This document shows positions 39,453 through 50,700 of a stretch of DNA of 64,000 nt, in pieces. Below the pieces are notes generated by a model. The model was not told the DNA's origin, ran no database searches, and saw only the letters and a program-made list of their open reading frames with translations. Within the stretch, counting starts at the first letter, position 1, and each line of letters starts with the position of its first letter. A program made the position numbers and the translations under genes. This DNA is from Acanthococcus lagerstroemiae (Eukaryota > Arthropoda > Insecta > Hemiptera > Eriococcidae): assembly GCA_031841125.1 (NCBI GenBank), contig CM063110.1, positions 32,007,214 to 32,071,213 of the forward strand. The letters are read 5' to 3'.

Positions 39453-41730
39453 TAAATTCGTTCTACGTGTGCATCTTGTGTAATGTTGAAAGATCGAGAA
39501 CTACAATTGACTATAAAATTAACATCTTCCAAAATTTGCGGAAATACAAAACATATCATTGGTTGATTTTGGTATACAACTACGTGTCCGCACATGTTTC
39601 TATTGTCCTGTCCAAGTCCCGCTAGGAGCGCTAGTGTGAGTATTGAAAAATGGGACGACGCAGTTTTTCTCATTAAAATGTTTGCAGTTTCAAAATCTTC
39701 TAGCTGATCATCCATCGGACACAGACAAGTGAAAATTGGTATAAAAGTTCAGGGGGACCACCAAGCTTTGATTAAAAATTATAACTCGGATAATATAGAA
39801 CTCAGTTTCAAAGTATTTCAGGTTCGAATTTTCAATGTTAATTACCCATTTAAAATTCGAACACCGAATTCACCGGAAAGTACTGTATTATCTGCGTAAT
39901 ATTTTTAATCAAAATTTGGCGGTCTTTGAACTCATACACCAAATATCATTCACCTGCATGCAATAGATAGTTGATTATTTGAGTTGCGTACATTTTAATG
40001 GAGAAAATAAATACGTCCTTTTTCAACGAGTTAGTATTATTTTCATCCGCTGGGGGGAGTCTACTTGGACAGGTTAACAGGGTTTCCATAAGCGAGCGTT
40101 TCGTACATACTCTACTGCAATCTTTTGTAAATTTGATTAAAATTTTGTACGTACTTATGATTTTTTTTTTTTTCGTTTGCTGAAAACCTGTTTGGTGGAA
40201 CTCAAATTCAGTCAATTCGTCATAATTTGCTAAGTCCATTTCAAAACTTTAATACTGATGCAATTTATAAGCGATATAAGCGCCAAGCAAGCTGAAATAC
40301 ATGATACTGAGGTAAACGACTTTTCCAGTGCAAGAAGTAGCCTTGAATTAGCATCTACAGAACAGAAGAAAAGAGGCCTCTGACTTTGTAAGTAGGTGTG
40401 TGACATGATGAACGGAGTGAGGCTCCTCGTCGTTCTCCCATTCCCCGACTTACCCATGAGGATTCTTTTTCTTCTAGAGACACCGAGAAACCTGCAAGTA
40501 ATAACCAGCATAGGGAGGTTTCAGTCGGGGGGGGGGGAGGGGATCGTTATGCCGGAAGGCTCTTTTTGACTTTATCCAAAGTTAGCTAGTATATATAGCA
40601 GTTTTTAACCATAAATTAATTTTTATCTGCTGGCGTAAAGGGGAGAAGCTATGGGGTTCAAACCTCAAGTGCTTTATCTCGCCTCCTCGACTCCACGTAA
40701 AATTAAATTGTAAGGACTGTTTTCGCGTAATAACGAATATCTCTCAGATATACTCGTATTATAACGAAACTGGATAAAACTTTGCAAAAAGGATGCATGT
40801 GTTATGGTAGTTCTTCTGATATCTTGCATCAGTGGTTATGAAATAAAAAACACAAAATAGTGAAATAGCAATAGTCATCTTGCCTCCGTACCCGTCATTT
40901 TACCCCTTTCTACTCTACTCACACTCACTAAGTGACGCAAATTCCAAAGAATTCTTATTTTTGAACCAGTGCGCTATTTCAGCGGATGATTGGAATTTAA
41001 TACTATAATGCAGACAGAACGAATGATAGTTGATAGGAAATGAAATTTAATGCCCGGTATACAAATTTAACCACAATTGGACTGCGATAATCATTATTTC
41101 TTGATAATTTTGTTTACTGCTTAAATATTTACTCGCGATTGTTATTACTCATCGATGGCCTTTTTCTTGGTAATCCTTCGATTACAAAATTCTTTATTAT
41201 TTCGCTGCGTTTCCGTGTTTACAACGTATAAATTGTGTTTCAGGAGATTGTATGATAGAAATAGACTCGCAAATAATTTGAAATTACCTACCTAATATGA
41301 GAATCCAAAGTTTTATGTTTGGGTGCTGAGAATGTCAAGCATAGATTAAAGTTTAATATAGGTATACACCTATGTAATAAAAATTTTGTACTGATTATCA
41401 GCAAGTAAGAGAAATCAAGGAAAGCACCTCTAGTCAGTGCCGAAATAAATATCTACCTACATAATCAGATACAAACCAGCCTATTGAACCTTCTTGAAAA
41501 CGTTTTATAGCGACAACGCCCAAAGTTGTTTCTGTATTCAATTAGAAACATGGTAAATTATGTTTGAAGTTGCTTCTGAACAATAACCGCAGAGAGTCAT
41601 GTTGAAGAGGGATTTATACATATAAACAAACAGTGACAGCTATCAAATAAAATTCCAACCTTGAAATGAGAGTACCTGGCCTCACTGAATTGTTAAACGT
41701 TTTCGGGCGTCCTGGCTCGGTTATCATTTC
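39453..41730. other. Presumed nidogen 3' UTR and intergenic sequence
   Basis: AATAAA at 40,006-40,011, 554 bases after the stop, is the first polyadenylation hexamer I see, so the 3' UTR may run to about 40.03 kb. Beyond it the sequence is AT-rich, with a G run near 40,527-40,538 and no recognised gene. Confidence 0.4.
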
Positions 41731-41882
41731 CAGGGCCGTATACAATGGGGGTTTTAGGGGTCTGACCCCCTTGGGTACGGTCGTGCGCTTAAAAATTCAG
41801 GAAAATGAGGATCTCGGAAACATTAGAAACCCCATATGTTAGGTCAACCCCCCCCCTCGCCATATTCCTGGATACGGCACTG
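41731..41882. mobile_element. hAT-type MITE, 152 bp
   Basis: Ends CAGGGCCGTATACA and GGATACGGCACTG are inverted repeats. Flanks ATCATTTC (41,723-41,730) and ATCATCTC (41,883-41,890) match at 7 of 8 positions. Confidence 0.85.
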
Positions 41883-42020
41883 ATCATCTCATCATCTGTG
41901 CTTCACATTAAGGATCTGAAGACTTAGTTAAACTGAATATGGCTAGGGTAATGAAACCTTGAGTAATACCAAAATGACATCCACTTGCATCACCACCATA
42001 GACAGTAGTCTGTTCCAAAT

Positions 42021-42267
42021 GGACGCTGTTTAACAAAAGGGAACTAACCCACATTTGTAAACATAATGAATTATTAGTATCGTTGGAAAGAGCGTAATAG
42101 AATTTTTCAAAATTGGGCCCCCGATTCAAAAATGTGTACTCACGTTGAAAAAAGCTTATCAAAATAAATGCAATGTCATATAGTTTACATTGCTCTTGAA
42201 CTTCGAATCACGTGTTCTCAAAAAGCGGATTTTGTGGGTTATAGTTCCCTTTTGTTAAACAGCGTCC
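42021..42267 (-). mobile_element. MITE family F, copy 2
   Basis: 247 bp. Left end GGACGCTGTTTAACAAAAGG, right end CCTTTTGTTAAACAGCGTCC, a near-perfect inverted repeat. Flanked by AAAT at 42,017-42,020 and 42,268-42,271. The interior ('gtatcgttggaaagagcgta', 'attgggcccccgattc') is the reverse complement of the copy at 34,667-34,915. Confidence 0.9.
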
Positions 42268-42345
42268 AAATAAGAGTGTCAATAACTCCGAGACAGACCA
42301 CAGACTAATGCATATACGAGTTGATTTCGCAACCAATCATAGAGC

Positions 42346-42507
42346 TCTATAACTTTGTGTGAGTACAATCGTCCGCCATTTTGACTCCAACCGCGCCCGT
42401 GGATGCCGAATCCGACTATGCGGAGCGTACCGCGTAGTCAATTCGGCATCCACGGGCGCGGTTGGAGTCAAAATGGCGGTTGATTGTACTCACACGAAGT
42501 TATAGAA
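42346..42507. repeat. Large near-perfect palindrome, about 78-nt arms
   Basis: 'attttgactccaaccgcgcc' + 'cgtggatgccgaat' on the left meets 'attcggcatccacg' + 'ggcgcggttggagtcaaaat' on the right, extending outward through GTGTGAGTACAATC / GATTGTACTCACAC. Only a few mismatches and a loop of about 6 nt (GCGTAC region near 42,424-42,430). It would make a very stable hairpin. Its GC-rich core is unlike the surroundings. Confidence 0.92.
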
Positions 42508-42896
42508 CCTCTTGACTTGTGCGCTGCGCCTTTAACGCGTTCAGTGTGAATTTCTTACCTATCTTTTCTCCTGTGATACCCATACCGCCATACCGCCATG
42601 TCATGTCTACGAGTTCTTGATTGACAGATCGACACTCTTATTTAGAACTAACTATACATCGGAAAACACACTGATACTTACTTGTATTTGTCCGTTTCTC
42701 TTTAACTTGTAATTCCTCGATACAATTACGGCTTTGTGGCAGTTCCCTCAAAACAAGAAGTGTCAGTATGGAAAATCGCAACATTCGTCGCTTTTTCAAC
42801 GCGACATTGTGCTCAAATTTCTGATATTTATGTTAGCGGCAAATTGTAAAATCTGTCATTCAATGAAATGCCGACGAGGCATTATTCTAAAATTGT

Positions 42897-43166
42897 AATT
42901 GAAGCGTGGTTTTCCAAAACGCAGTAAGTCATTTTCGTTCATTTTTGATAAATCGAAAAAAACATTCCGGTTTTCGACTCGAAGCTCGTAGTGCCGTTGC
43001 GTTTTCCTTTCCAGCGCTCTGTGGTACTGTGGTGGCCGGAAATGAAGGTAGGAAGAAACAAATATTGCAACAGTCGATAGATTACAGCTTTTCCCGAGAG
43101 ATGGCGTTGCTAACTCGAAAACGCTAAAAAATGACTTACTGCGTTTTGGAAAACCACGCTTCAATT
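42897..43166. mobile_element. Terminal-inverted-repeat element, 270 bp
   Basis: A 35-bp perfect inverted repeat at the ends: left AATTGAAGCGTGGTTTTCCA then AAACGCAGTAAGTCA, right the exact reverse complement, ending AATT. The interior has no coding sequence. A target duplication could not be separated from the AATT ends. Confidence 0.85.
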
Positions 43167-43210
43167 GTCGAATACCTACGAAGTGTGAAAACTGTCAATT
43201 TATAAAATGA

Positions 43211-43241
43211 CTCCCAAAAGGCGAGTCATTTTACAAAGTGA
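43211..43241. repeat. Small hairpin
   Basis: TAAAATGACTC, a 9-base loop, then GAGTCATTTTA: an 11-bp perfect stem. No T run follows, so it is not an obvious terminator. Confidence 0.6.
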
Positions 43242-44032
43242 TTAAACCCACTTCGGCAATGCCTATAAGGTATAGGGTAAAGGCTTTTAAGGGTGGATGA
43301 TGCGATGATGGACAGGTGGTGGTTATATCCAAGCAATACTACCCGTATAAACTTGTGATAAAAAATCAAAACCATGACGTCATGTCATGATACTGTATAA
43401 TCCTACTACCTACAACAATAGAAACCTTGGTGTTATCATAAAAAGAAAATAATTTGATTATTACAATAGGAACTTTGTTGGTTTGTTGCCGGTATTGCGA
43501 GTGATTGTGATTGCGGTTTACAAAAATGGAATTATCTTTATGCATAGTGAAGTGAGGTGTTTTCTGGAAGTTGTATCAGATCCGTTATTCTCATTTCTAT
43601 GATTTAACCCCGGAATATTTTAGATCGAGGTAAGTGTTAATTTTTGGTTTCAATCGAAAGATAAAAGGGACACCTAGGAGGTTCTGGACAAGCACAAAGC
43701 TGGAGATTCTGGACTCGAATCATTGGCAATATATTCCGCGTTCGTTAGGGGAAATTTGTTGAAACGTTTCTAAGGCCTACTTCCTTTAAAAAGAATAATA
43801 CGGGATGTGTTTTTAAATATCCTGATGTAAAGGATATCCCTTCATTTACTTTTAATCAAACTGTGCGCAAGTTGAAAAATCCAAAACCTTGTATGGAAAG
43901 CACGATAATTTTTCTTATATTTAATATTTGCGCTAATAATTTGTAAAAGATATGCTGGTACTTCAGTAGCATCGCGTACCGTTTGTTTTTCATTACACAA
44001 TATTGTAGCGTAAAAATTCTTAATTTTTCACC
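43242..44032. other. Intergenic sequence, nothing recognised
   Basis: AT-rich; no known gene, RNA or bounded repeat seen. Confidence 0.35.
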
Positions 44033-44317
44033 ATGAAAAGCACGAAAAAAGATAATGTTCAGAACATTGACCATAGGAGGAGGTTATGGACAAAACAGTT
44101 GGTTTTGAAAAACAGTCATAACTTGGTTTCCAGAGCATTTAAAGTAATTATTACACAGGATCATGTAAAGAAAGGTTCACGCTCTCAGTGTACAAATTTT
44201 CCTGCTCGTTACACAATTTTATTACGCTTAATATCCAAAAAATCCACCCTTTACCCTAAATCGACTACCATTTCGGGGGGAAAAAATGGAGATTCAGCTG
44301 CTCTAGTGACACCTTAA
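44033..44317 (+). other. Unassigned open frame, 94 residues
   Basis: Basic (many K and R), begins MKSTKKDNVQNIDHRRRL after CACC. It faces a convergent 108-residue frame on the other strand (44,667-44,341). I recognise no domain. It could be a small gene, a piece of a decayed transposon protein or chance. Confidence 0.2.
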
Positions 44318-44340
44318 CTTAAGCGAGTCAAAACCAAGAA

Positions 44341-44667
44341 CTAACTAAATTTCAGCGCATTTCGGGAAAAAGAAGCAAACATTTTTGGACTCACTTCAAA
44401 CACCTTGTCAGTTCCTTCGCTACTGGAGCCATCTATTCGAAGCACTTCAAACCGAAATTGGGGCCAAATAGTACTAAATTTCCGTATATTTTTATGCGTT
44501 GCGATTGCACCAGTGCTACGAGATGTAAAAGTATGCGATGCAAATGTCGCTTTAATGTCTTCTGTAATAGGTGTCACAGCCAACTTTCTTGCAGTAATAA
44601 GCAATGAGGACATTTCGACTTCTTTTTTAATACTCACATCTACTTTTCTGACTCGTGAACCATTCAT
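44341..44667 (-). other. Unassigned open frame, 108 residues
   Basis: Reads MNGSRVRKVDVSIKKEVEMS, with ATG context AACGAAATG. No recognised domain, signal or membrane segment. The plus-strand shadow over the same bases is also open for 102 codons, which weakens the case. Confidence 0.2.
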
Positions 44668-47123
44668 TTCGTTTTGTGTTTTTACTCTAGTTTTAAATTG
44701 TCCATTTTATTGAAATTTTTGTAACTGTACAGTTTGCCGGACACCTGTTTGTCATTTTATATACTAGTCATTTTAAATATTTCATCCTAGGCCAATAGTG
44801 AATGTTTCTATAATTTGCCTGAAATGACTATAGGCATTTTATTACATACCTGGTCACTGCATAATATGTCTGAATTTCATAATTTGCCGCCAACATACCT
44901 ATATACAAAAGTGTTCGTTTGTATGTGTGTTTGTTGGAGGTTGGCGGGTAAACAGTAAGAGCTAGGGGGTTCGTACTTTCTGAATGAGTTCGTATGAACT
45001 CTGAATAGGTTCTAGGCAATAAAAAATTTCAGTACCCTTATAGTAGAAAGGGCCACAAAATTTTGCCCTGTCTGGATCCCCTAATACTTTTTTTGTCTTG
45101 AACGTTTCGAAAGTGTTTTACATTGAAATTCTTTACATCATGTTGAAATTTGGTAGCTGTAACTGCCTCATTTCAGAAATTATTGAATGATAGAAATTTC
45201 TAATCTCTAATATATATAATATATATATAAGCTTTGTTTGTCTCTGCCCCTTTTGGCGAATCCAGGGGCGTTAGAAATATGGTATTCATCCCTTTTGGCC
45301 ATCGCTGACTCTAAATTCAAAATGACACGCTACTCAGACCGAGGTTCCTCTTTCTTCCTGTCTGTGCAGATGCTGAGGGTGCTGATGGGAGGCGCGCGTG
45401 GCTTGGCACTCACTGGTCTTCCTGGGGGTGGGTCTGCGTTCTCCGGGGTCGTCTGTCTATGGTGGGTTCAGGAGGGCTGCTGGTTTGATATAGAATTTGA
45501 TACATAAGTTGAGTTACAAGTTGATATTCGACGATTGGATCGAATTTCGCAGAGATTTTGATGAAGAATTCTATCCAAAGTCGATATCAGTGAGGTAACT
45601 CAACTTTGTGTCGACTGCCGAGTGTCATATCGAGTTCGACCTTAATGTTGTGTCGAAAAGGTAAAATATTTCAAATGTCGACAAAAGGGTCGATTTTTAT
45701 ATCGACTATATTTCATGGGTAGTAACGCAGTGCTTGGTATTATTATACAGTATTACCCTCGCCGTACTTATACCTACAAAATGTATCCTGGTCTTAACAT
45801 CTTTCAGTAGTAAGGTAAATGTAAAACACTGATGATAGGCTAAAACTCGCAAACGTCTCCCAAAAATAGGATCTCAGTTTTTTCATTGACGAAAGTACCT
45901 ACTTGTAAGTATTTCAAGGTTATATTTCACTAATATCGCAACTAGAGTGGATTCAAAATGAAATTAGACCTTGATATAAGTTCTTCATTTAAAAATCTCA
46001 ATAGCACTTAAAATTTTGATTGTCGTCGAATTGTAAATTTCTAGAACATTGAATCCGACATTGAAATGTTAATCATAATCGGCTTGCCAGGAACGCAAAT
46101 TTTGGTTTTTCTGCTAACAAAACGAACAGCTGAACTCGTATGAATCCTCCAGTATAACCATTAAAAACTAAGGGCGCCGAAATTTATGAACCCTAATGGA
46201 GCGAGATGAAGTTCTAACATTGATATCGTTATTTTTTCTTGTAGAAGTATAGTAAAAGAATTTTCGAAAAAATCCACCTTTTTTACTTTGGTTAGTTTTA
46301 TTGGTTTTGTGCCATTTTTTTCAAGTTTTACGTGGAAACTCCTTTGCGGAGCCACGGTTCCTCATCGCTCCATATGAGTTCGACGCCAGTGAAACTAACA
46401 CACAAAGTTTTAATATCTTCCAGACTTTGTGTGAACCATGTTTGTATTAACGTGTAATTTACATAATCGGATCGATTCAGCAAGAATAATCATCCAAATT
46501 TAATGACTGTTCGTTGGAGGGCTGGACCATTCAAATAAACTACACCCGAATCACATCAGTCGAAACATTGCGCAATCGTACGGGGCTTCAAATTACATAG
46601 ATACTCGATCGAAAATTTTTAAATTTTCGTGACCCACCAAGGACTACGTATCAAATGACTGCAGTTTTACAGGAAACTCTTGAAACTGAGTAATCATTTC
46701 ACACGTTTATAGTTTCTTTCGACTTGAGACCTTGAAAACGATTAGGAAAAATCGAACGATCAACTCTGTTTTTGTAAACCGGTTTGTCTGCCGACTGTAC
46801 ACCAATTTTCCCATTCATAAACGTTATATCCAAATCGGGATTACTGAGTAACAAACGCACAACCTGAGAGATTTCTGTTTCCAGAAAATTGAGATGATCG
46901 AAGATCAAACGTCGGAAAATCCAACTGACAAATAGCCTCTTTTGTGGCAGCGTTTCGGAAACACAAATGTGCCACACGTTTGAAATTTTAGTCAAAATGA
47001 CGTTGAGCTGCGCCCTTGTAGAAGTCACAAAAATGTCTCACCTAGCATTCTGTCCTTCCAAGTCTGTTTTGTGTTCGGCATTTTGATCGATTGAAAAAAA
47101 AGACAGTTTGCTTCAGATCCCAT
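44668..47123. other. Intergenic sequence with small repeats only
   Basis: Contains an AT dinucleotide stretch near 45,208-45,229, an inverted AAGTTGAGTTAC / GTAACTCAACTT pair (about 45,507-45,607), and a minus-strand open frame (47,028-46,699, 109 codons) with no recognised domain. The GC-rich open frame at 45,238-45,507 is not recognised either. Confidence 0.35.
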
Positions 47124-47320
47124 CAGGATCATATTTACGTATAGACAACATAGGCATGTGTGCCTAGGGCGGCAGATTTTGGAGGCAAATTTTCGATACT
47201 TTTTTAAAATCTATGTATTTATTTATTAAAAAAAAAATCTGATGGGAGGGGTGGACAAAAATCTGAAGAGAGTAGCAATTTTTATTCTGCTTAGGTGCGG
47301 GAATGCTAAATCCGGCCCTG
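47124..47320. mobile_element. hAT-type MITE, 197 bp
   Basis: Begins CAGGATCATATTTACG and ends GCTAAATCCGGCCCTG (inverted CAGGGCCGGATTTAGC). Flanked by a perfect 8-bp duplication GATCCCAT at 47,116-47,123 and 47,321-47,328. Confidence 0.9.
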
Positions 47321-47996
47321 GATCCCATTTTTGGCCCTCTTGAGGCTTTGCAATCTTCTTTTACCCTTATCGGGAATAAAAACATTGTAGTAATCAGAAA
47401 CGTACCGCATAGAAGTTGTTCCTAATTTTTTCAATTATGAATTTTTAATTTTGTAAGATGGAGAAAGGCCGACAAGCAAAATGAAATAAGGTGGATTAAA
47501 AAAAATAATAAAATTCTTTGCTTTTTTTAATCTTTTACACTGCGTCCTCGAACTGTAGAACTCTCCTCGACTGAGAATAATTTTGCTAACGGACGGAGAA
47601 GGGTCTGAGAACTCCCCTGTGTCCCCACGGATAAGACTTCGATAGTTACGGAGGGAAATTATATTATACATGGTATGTAGATGTGTACCTAAGAAAAGGA
47701 AACCTTATTCGAATACTCACATACAACGTACGAATACCTACTAGCAACATTCCAAGTTGCAGAAAGTAAATTATTTTTGTGTTTTTGATATTCACTGGCA
47801 TATTTTCATTTTTGACGTTATCTCTCCATTTTATGTACGTAATACTTACTGCATGTGTTTTCATGCAATAAAATTCAACAGATAGTCGTTATTCGTCGAA
47901 AATAATGAAAACTATTTTACGTTTTCATTTTCTATTCGGTGAAAAATCAAAACTGAGCTCAATGGAATAGTAGTTCAATAAATGTAGACTCGAAAT
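47321..47996. other. Intergenic sequence, nothing recognised
   Basis: AT-rich with no recognised gene or bounded repeat. Confidence 0.35.
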
Positions 47997-48202
47997 CTTT
48001 TCTAATCTTTGCTCTCATCCCGAGCCCTGGAATCCGCCCTTTCGAGCATTACCTCAGAGACGTCGGGGAGGCTGTTGGAGCTGTCTTAGTCCTCTCCTCT
48101 TCTTGCCGAAGAACTGACCTATAGGTCGAAATGTAGCGTCAAATCCGGAACCTCCGGATTCCGAAACCAGCACGCTATCCACTCGGCCAATCAGAGACCT
48201 CT
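47997..48202 (-). repeat. tRNA-derived SINE, copy S3
   Basis: Minus-strand copy. The end of the body is at the left ('tttgctctcatcccgagccc', 'tggaatccgccctttcgagc') and the tRNA-like head at the right (ATAGCGTGCTGG..., A box in CCACTCGGCCA at about 48,179-48,189). The B box is degraded. Confidence 0.8.
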
Positions 48203-48479
48203 CTACAGACTCAAGCTGGGATATAAATTGGGAAAATAAGTATAGTATGCTGACCTACGCATAATTATTCAGCATCCGGCTTTCCAGCAATTACTCCAAC
48301 GGAGTCATTTGAGGATCCAATCAAAGCTTGGTTAAACTCTTTCCTCTCCCAGCCTCAAAAAATGTTGTGCGATTATTTTCAGGAAATGAAGACTATTGTT
48401 TCCTATTCTTCCTTCTCTCAATTTTATTCTAGCTCATTTTCCTGGCGAGCTCTCCGGGGTCACAGCCGCTGTAACTCTA

Positions 48480-48935
48480 ATGTAAACCGGACTCTAACTT
48501 AGATTGACTACGACTAGAAACTACCCAATGTTACCAATTCGATTAAACTTGTTCGAAAAAGACACACAAAAATTACCAAAATTTAATCGAACCTGACCGG
48601 ATCTACCAAATCTGACTGAAATTGACCAGAATGGATCATCAAACGCGACCTCTTTGAAGCAAGGTCCAAAGCGACCAAAAGTGACCGGAAATGACCATAT
48701 CTAACATAATTAAACAAAATATTCAACCGAGTAGAACCAAAATCACCATAATATAAGAAACAACCAAAAACGACTAAATCAGACAAGGACTAAAAACCCA
48801 AATCAAACACGCCACCAAAAAAAAACATATGAAAACAACTGATCCTGATTAAATTTGATCAGAGAAGATTAAAAACAACCTGAATTGATGATGATAGGAA
48901 CAGACCAAGAACAACTAGGAAACAGACCAGCAGCA
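48480..48935 (+). repeat. Degenerate 10-11-bp satellite, ACCAAAA/TGACC type
   Basis: A long stretch poor in phase-breaking sequence in which GACCAAAA, GACCGGA, TGACCA and ACCAAAAT recur about every 10-11 bases ('aaattaccaaaatttaatcg', 'aacctgaccggatctaccaa', 'atctgactgaaattgaccag'). The top strand is A/C-rich. It looks like an old, diverged short tandem array. Confidence 0.6.
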
Positions 48936-49099
48936 TTTGGTCTGACCAATATTTGGTTCCATTTTTTCCCCTTCTTTCTTTGACCACTGATTGGCTAATA
49001 GAACAGTCTGTAATACAGATACTTGAGAAATCTGTTTTGAACTTTTTCAATTACTTTATTTCCGATCTTTGTAACTGGATTCCAAATTAGTGCAGCGAA

Positions 49100-49504
49100 T
49101 TCCAGATTTGACTTTATACAAATGAAAAGTATAATATTTTTATTGTATCAGTATCAACGTAGTTCTGCCCATTTTTCATTATAAAGCCTAACATTCTTTG
49201 CGATTTTGACACGACTTTCATAACATGATGTTTATAGAATAGTTTTGAATCTAAGACAAAACCCAGGTCTCTTACAGTTGTGACGTCGCGCAAGTACTCT
49301 CCACCAATATTATAGTTATAATCAATTTTAGTCTTTTTCCTTGTAAAAGAAATTTTTTCGCATTTCCTGACGTTAAAAGGTAACCGGTTTTCCTGACTCC
49401 AAACAACCAATGAACTGAGATCTTCTTATATGGATTCACAGTCTTGGCTTGATACGACTTGTTGAAATATTTTTATGTGGTCTGCTTAAAGTAATATTTT
49501 GGTA
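49100..49504 (-). pseudogene. LINE reverse-transcriptase fragment, 3' half of a split copy
   Basis: On the minus strand from about 49,500: ADHIKIFQQVVSSQDCESI, a stop, EDLSSLVVWSQENRLPFNV, KCEKISFTRKK, LRDVTTVRDLGFVLDSKLF and MLGFIMKNG. These are the palm/thumb blocks (F-ADD..., W...N.L..N..KC, V..LG..LD..L.F..H) of Jockey/CR1-like RTs. The catalytic YADD-like position reads ADH. The other half lies at 52,035-52,190, beyond a hAT insertion. Confidence 0.85.
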
Positions 49505-49512
49505 TGTCTAAG
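49505..49512. other. hAT target duplication TGTCTAAG (left)
   Basis: TGTCTAAG is repeated at 52,027-52,034. Confidence 0.9.
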
Positions 49513-49779
49513 CAGGCCCGGATTCAAAAGTTGTAATATAGGGGTCCCAATCTTTTGGAGGCCCTCAAAATTTCTGAACGCTTCGTGGCGGGGGGGGGGA
49601 GGGCAGCCCATACAAATTGTTTTTTGATTGCTTTAATTTAAAAATGTCTTTGGATAACTATTCTTTTATAAATTATCAAAAGAATTCTATGTTATTTCAT
49701 TTTCCATTGTAATTTTTTATTTTTAAGTCGAAGTACAACAAACAGCAAAAGATACAGGCAAATGTATGAAAACTTATTT

Positions 49780-50700
49780 TCCTTGATTTTTGAAGAGCAA
49801 AGTCACCAATCACATCTTCAAAATTTAACTGGCGACAGATATCTCATTCTCTGGACTTAGTCGGGAAAAATTTACTAGCCGTCCTTCAGACATGCTTGTA
49901 CGCAGTCTGTATTTAATCAGTTTTAACTTTGAAAAGGAACGTTCGCCATTGACATTAGAGACCATGAATGATTAACAAATTCTAAAGCATAATGTAGCGA
50001 ATAATCCCGAACGTTCGAGATAAGCTCAGAAAGATCGACACGTTTCGAGCAGCAGAATAGAAAATTGATAATGCGATAAGGAGTTTCGCCGATAACGCCG
50101 GGATATATAAAGGCCGCTGGTCGTCGCCGTATAGTCTAGTTTCTGTATGCGATATAAACTGTGCGTTCTCAAAGCGATCTAGCTACTGTTTTTGTGCGTT
50201 TGTATTAGTGTGACATTAAAAGTTCTTAGTACATGTTTTCGTGCGTTTTTGGTGCGAATTACGTTACAATAATTTTCACGTTCGGGAACACGTTTTTCAA
50301 ATTAATTTGTGAAATTATTCTATATTGGAACATTTCTATGGACTCTTCGTTTTCTTTTTCATAATTCTTGATAAACTCATCAAATTGAAGCAACTCATTC
50401 AGCAAGCCTTTATCCATATCTTCTAGATAAGAATTCACCAACTTTCTTCCTTTTTCTCACCAAGTGTCTGACTGGCAAGAACTCAGTTTGGATTAAAAAA
50501 AACAACAAATTTATAGTAAATGGTATTATAGGCCTCGATTTTCTGACTCAAAGACGTATTGAAATGGTCAATAGCCTGGATGAAGGCCTGAATTCTGAAT
50601 TTTTCTTGCGCGGTCGTATCTACTTCAAGGGTCCTACCGGAACCAAAAAATTCAAGTCGTACATACATTTCTTCGCCTTGCACATACTGATTCATAAATT
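49780..50700 (-). pseudogene. hAT transposase remnant
   Basis: Minus strand, in order: AQEKFRIQAFIQAIDHFNTS (about 50,610-50,550), LLNELLQFDEFIKNYEKENE and NVFPNVKI (about 50,410-50,275), then after the solo LTR GERSFSKLKLIKYRLRTSMS and EGRLVNFSRLSPENE (about 49,945-49,850), and FALQKSRK near 49,790. ERSFSKLKLIK..LR..MS..RL is the conserved C-terminal dimerisation region of hAT transposases of the zinc-finger-MYM-like type. The N-terminal zinc finger and DDE residues are not found, and stops interrupt the frame. Confidence 0.85.
49993..50268 (+). repeat. Solo LTR, 276 bp, with TATA box
   Basis: Starts TGTAGCG and ends CGTTACA (TG...CA), flanked by ATAA at 49,989-49,992 and 50,269-50,272. It contains TATATAAA at 50,104-50,111. 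It interrupts the hAT transposase remnant between FPNVKI and the C-terminal region. Unrelated to the 1.4-kb LTRs in nidogen. Strand is taken from the TATA box. Confidence 0.8.

Noticed and set aside
41220..41290. Missing last EGF exon of nidogen after TTTCAG at about 41,243
   Set aside because: The frame after this acceptor meets a stop within a few codons and has no EGF cysteine pattern.
44400..44480. THAP-domain or P-element relic in the 44-kb region
   Set aside because: Only a short YSKHFKP-like phrase suggests it; the required C2CH spacing is not visible.
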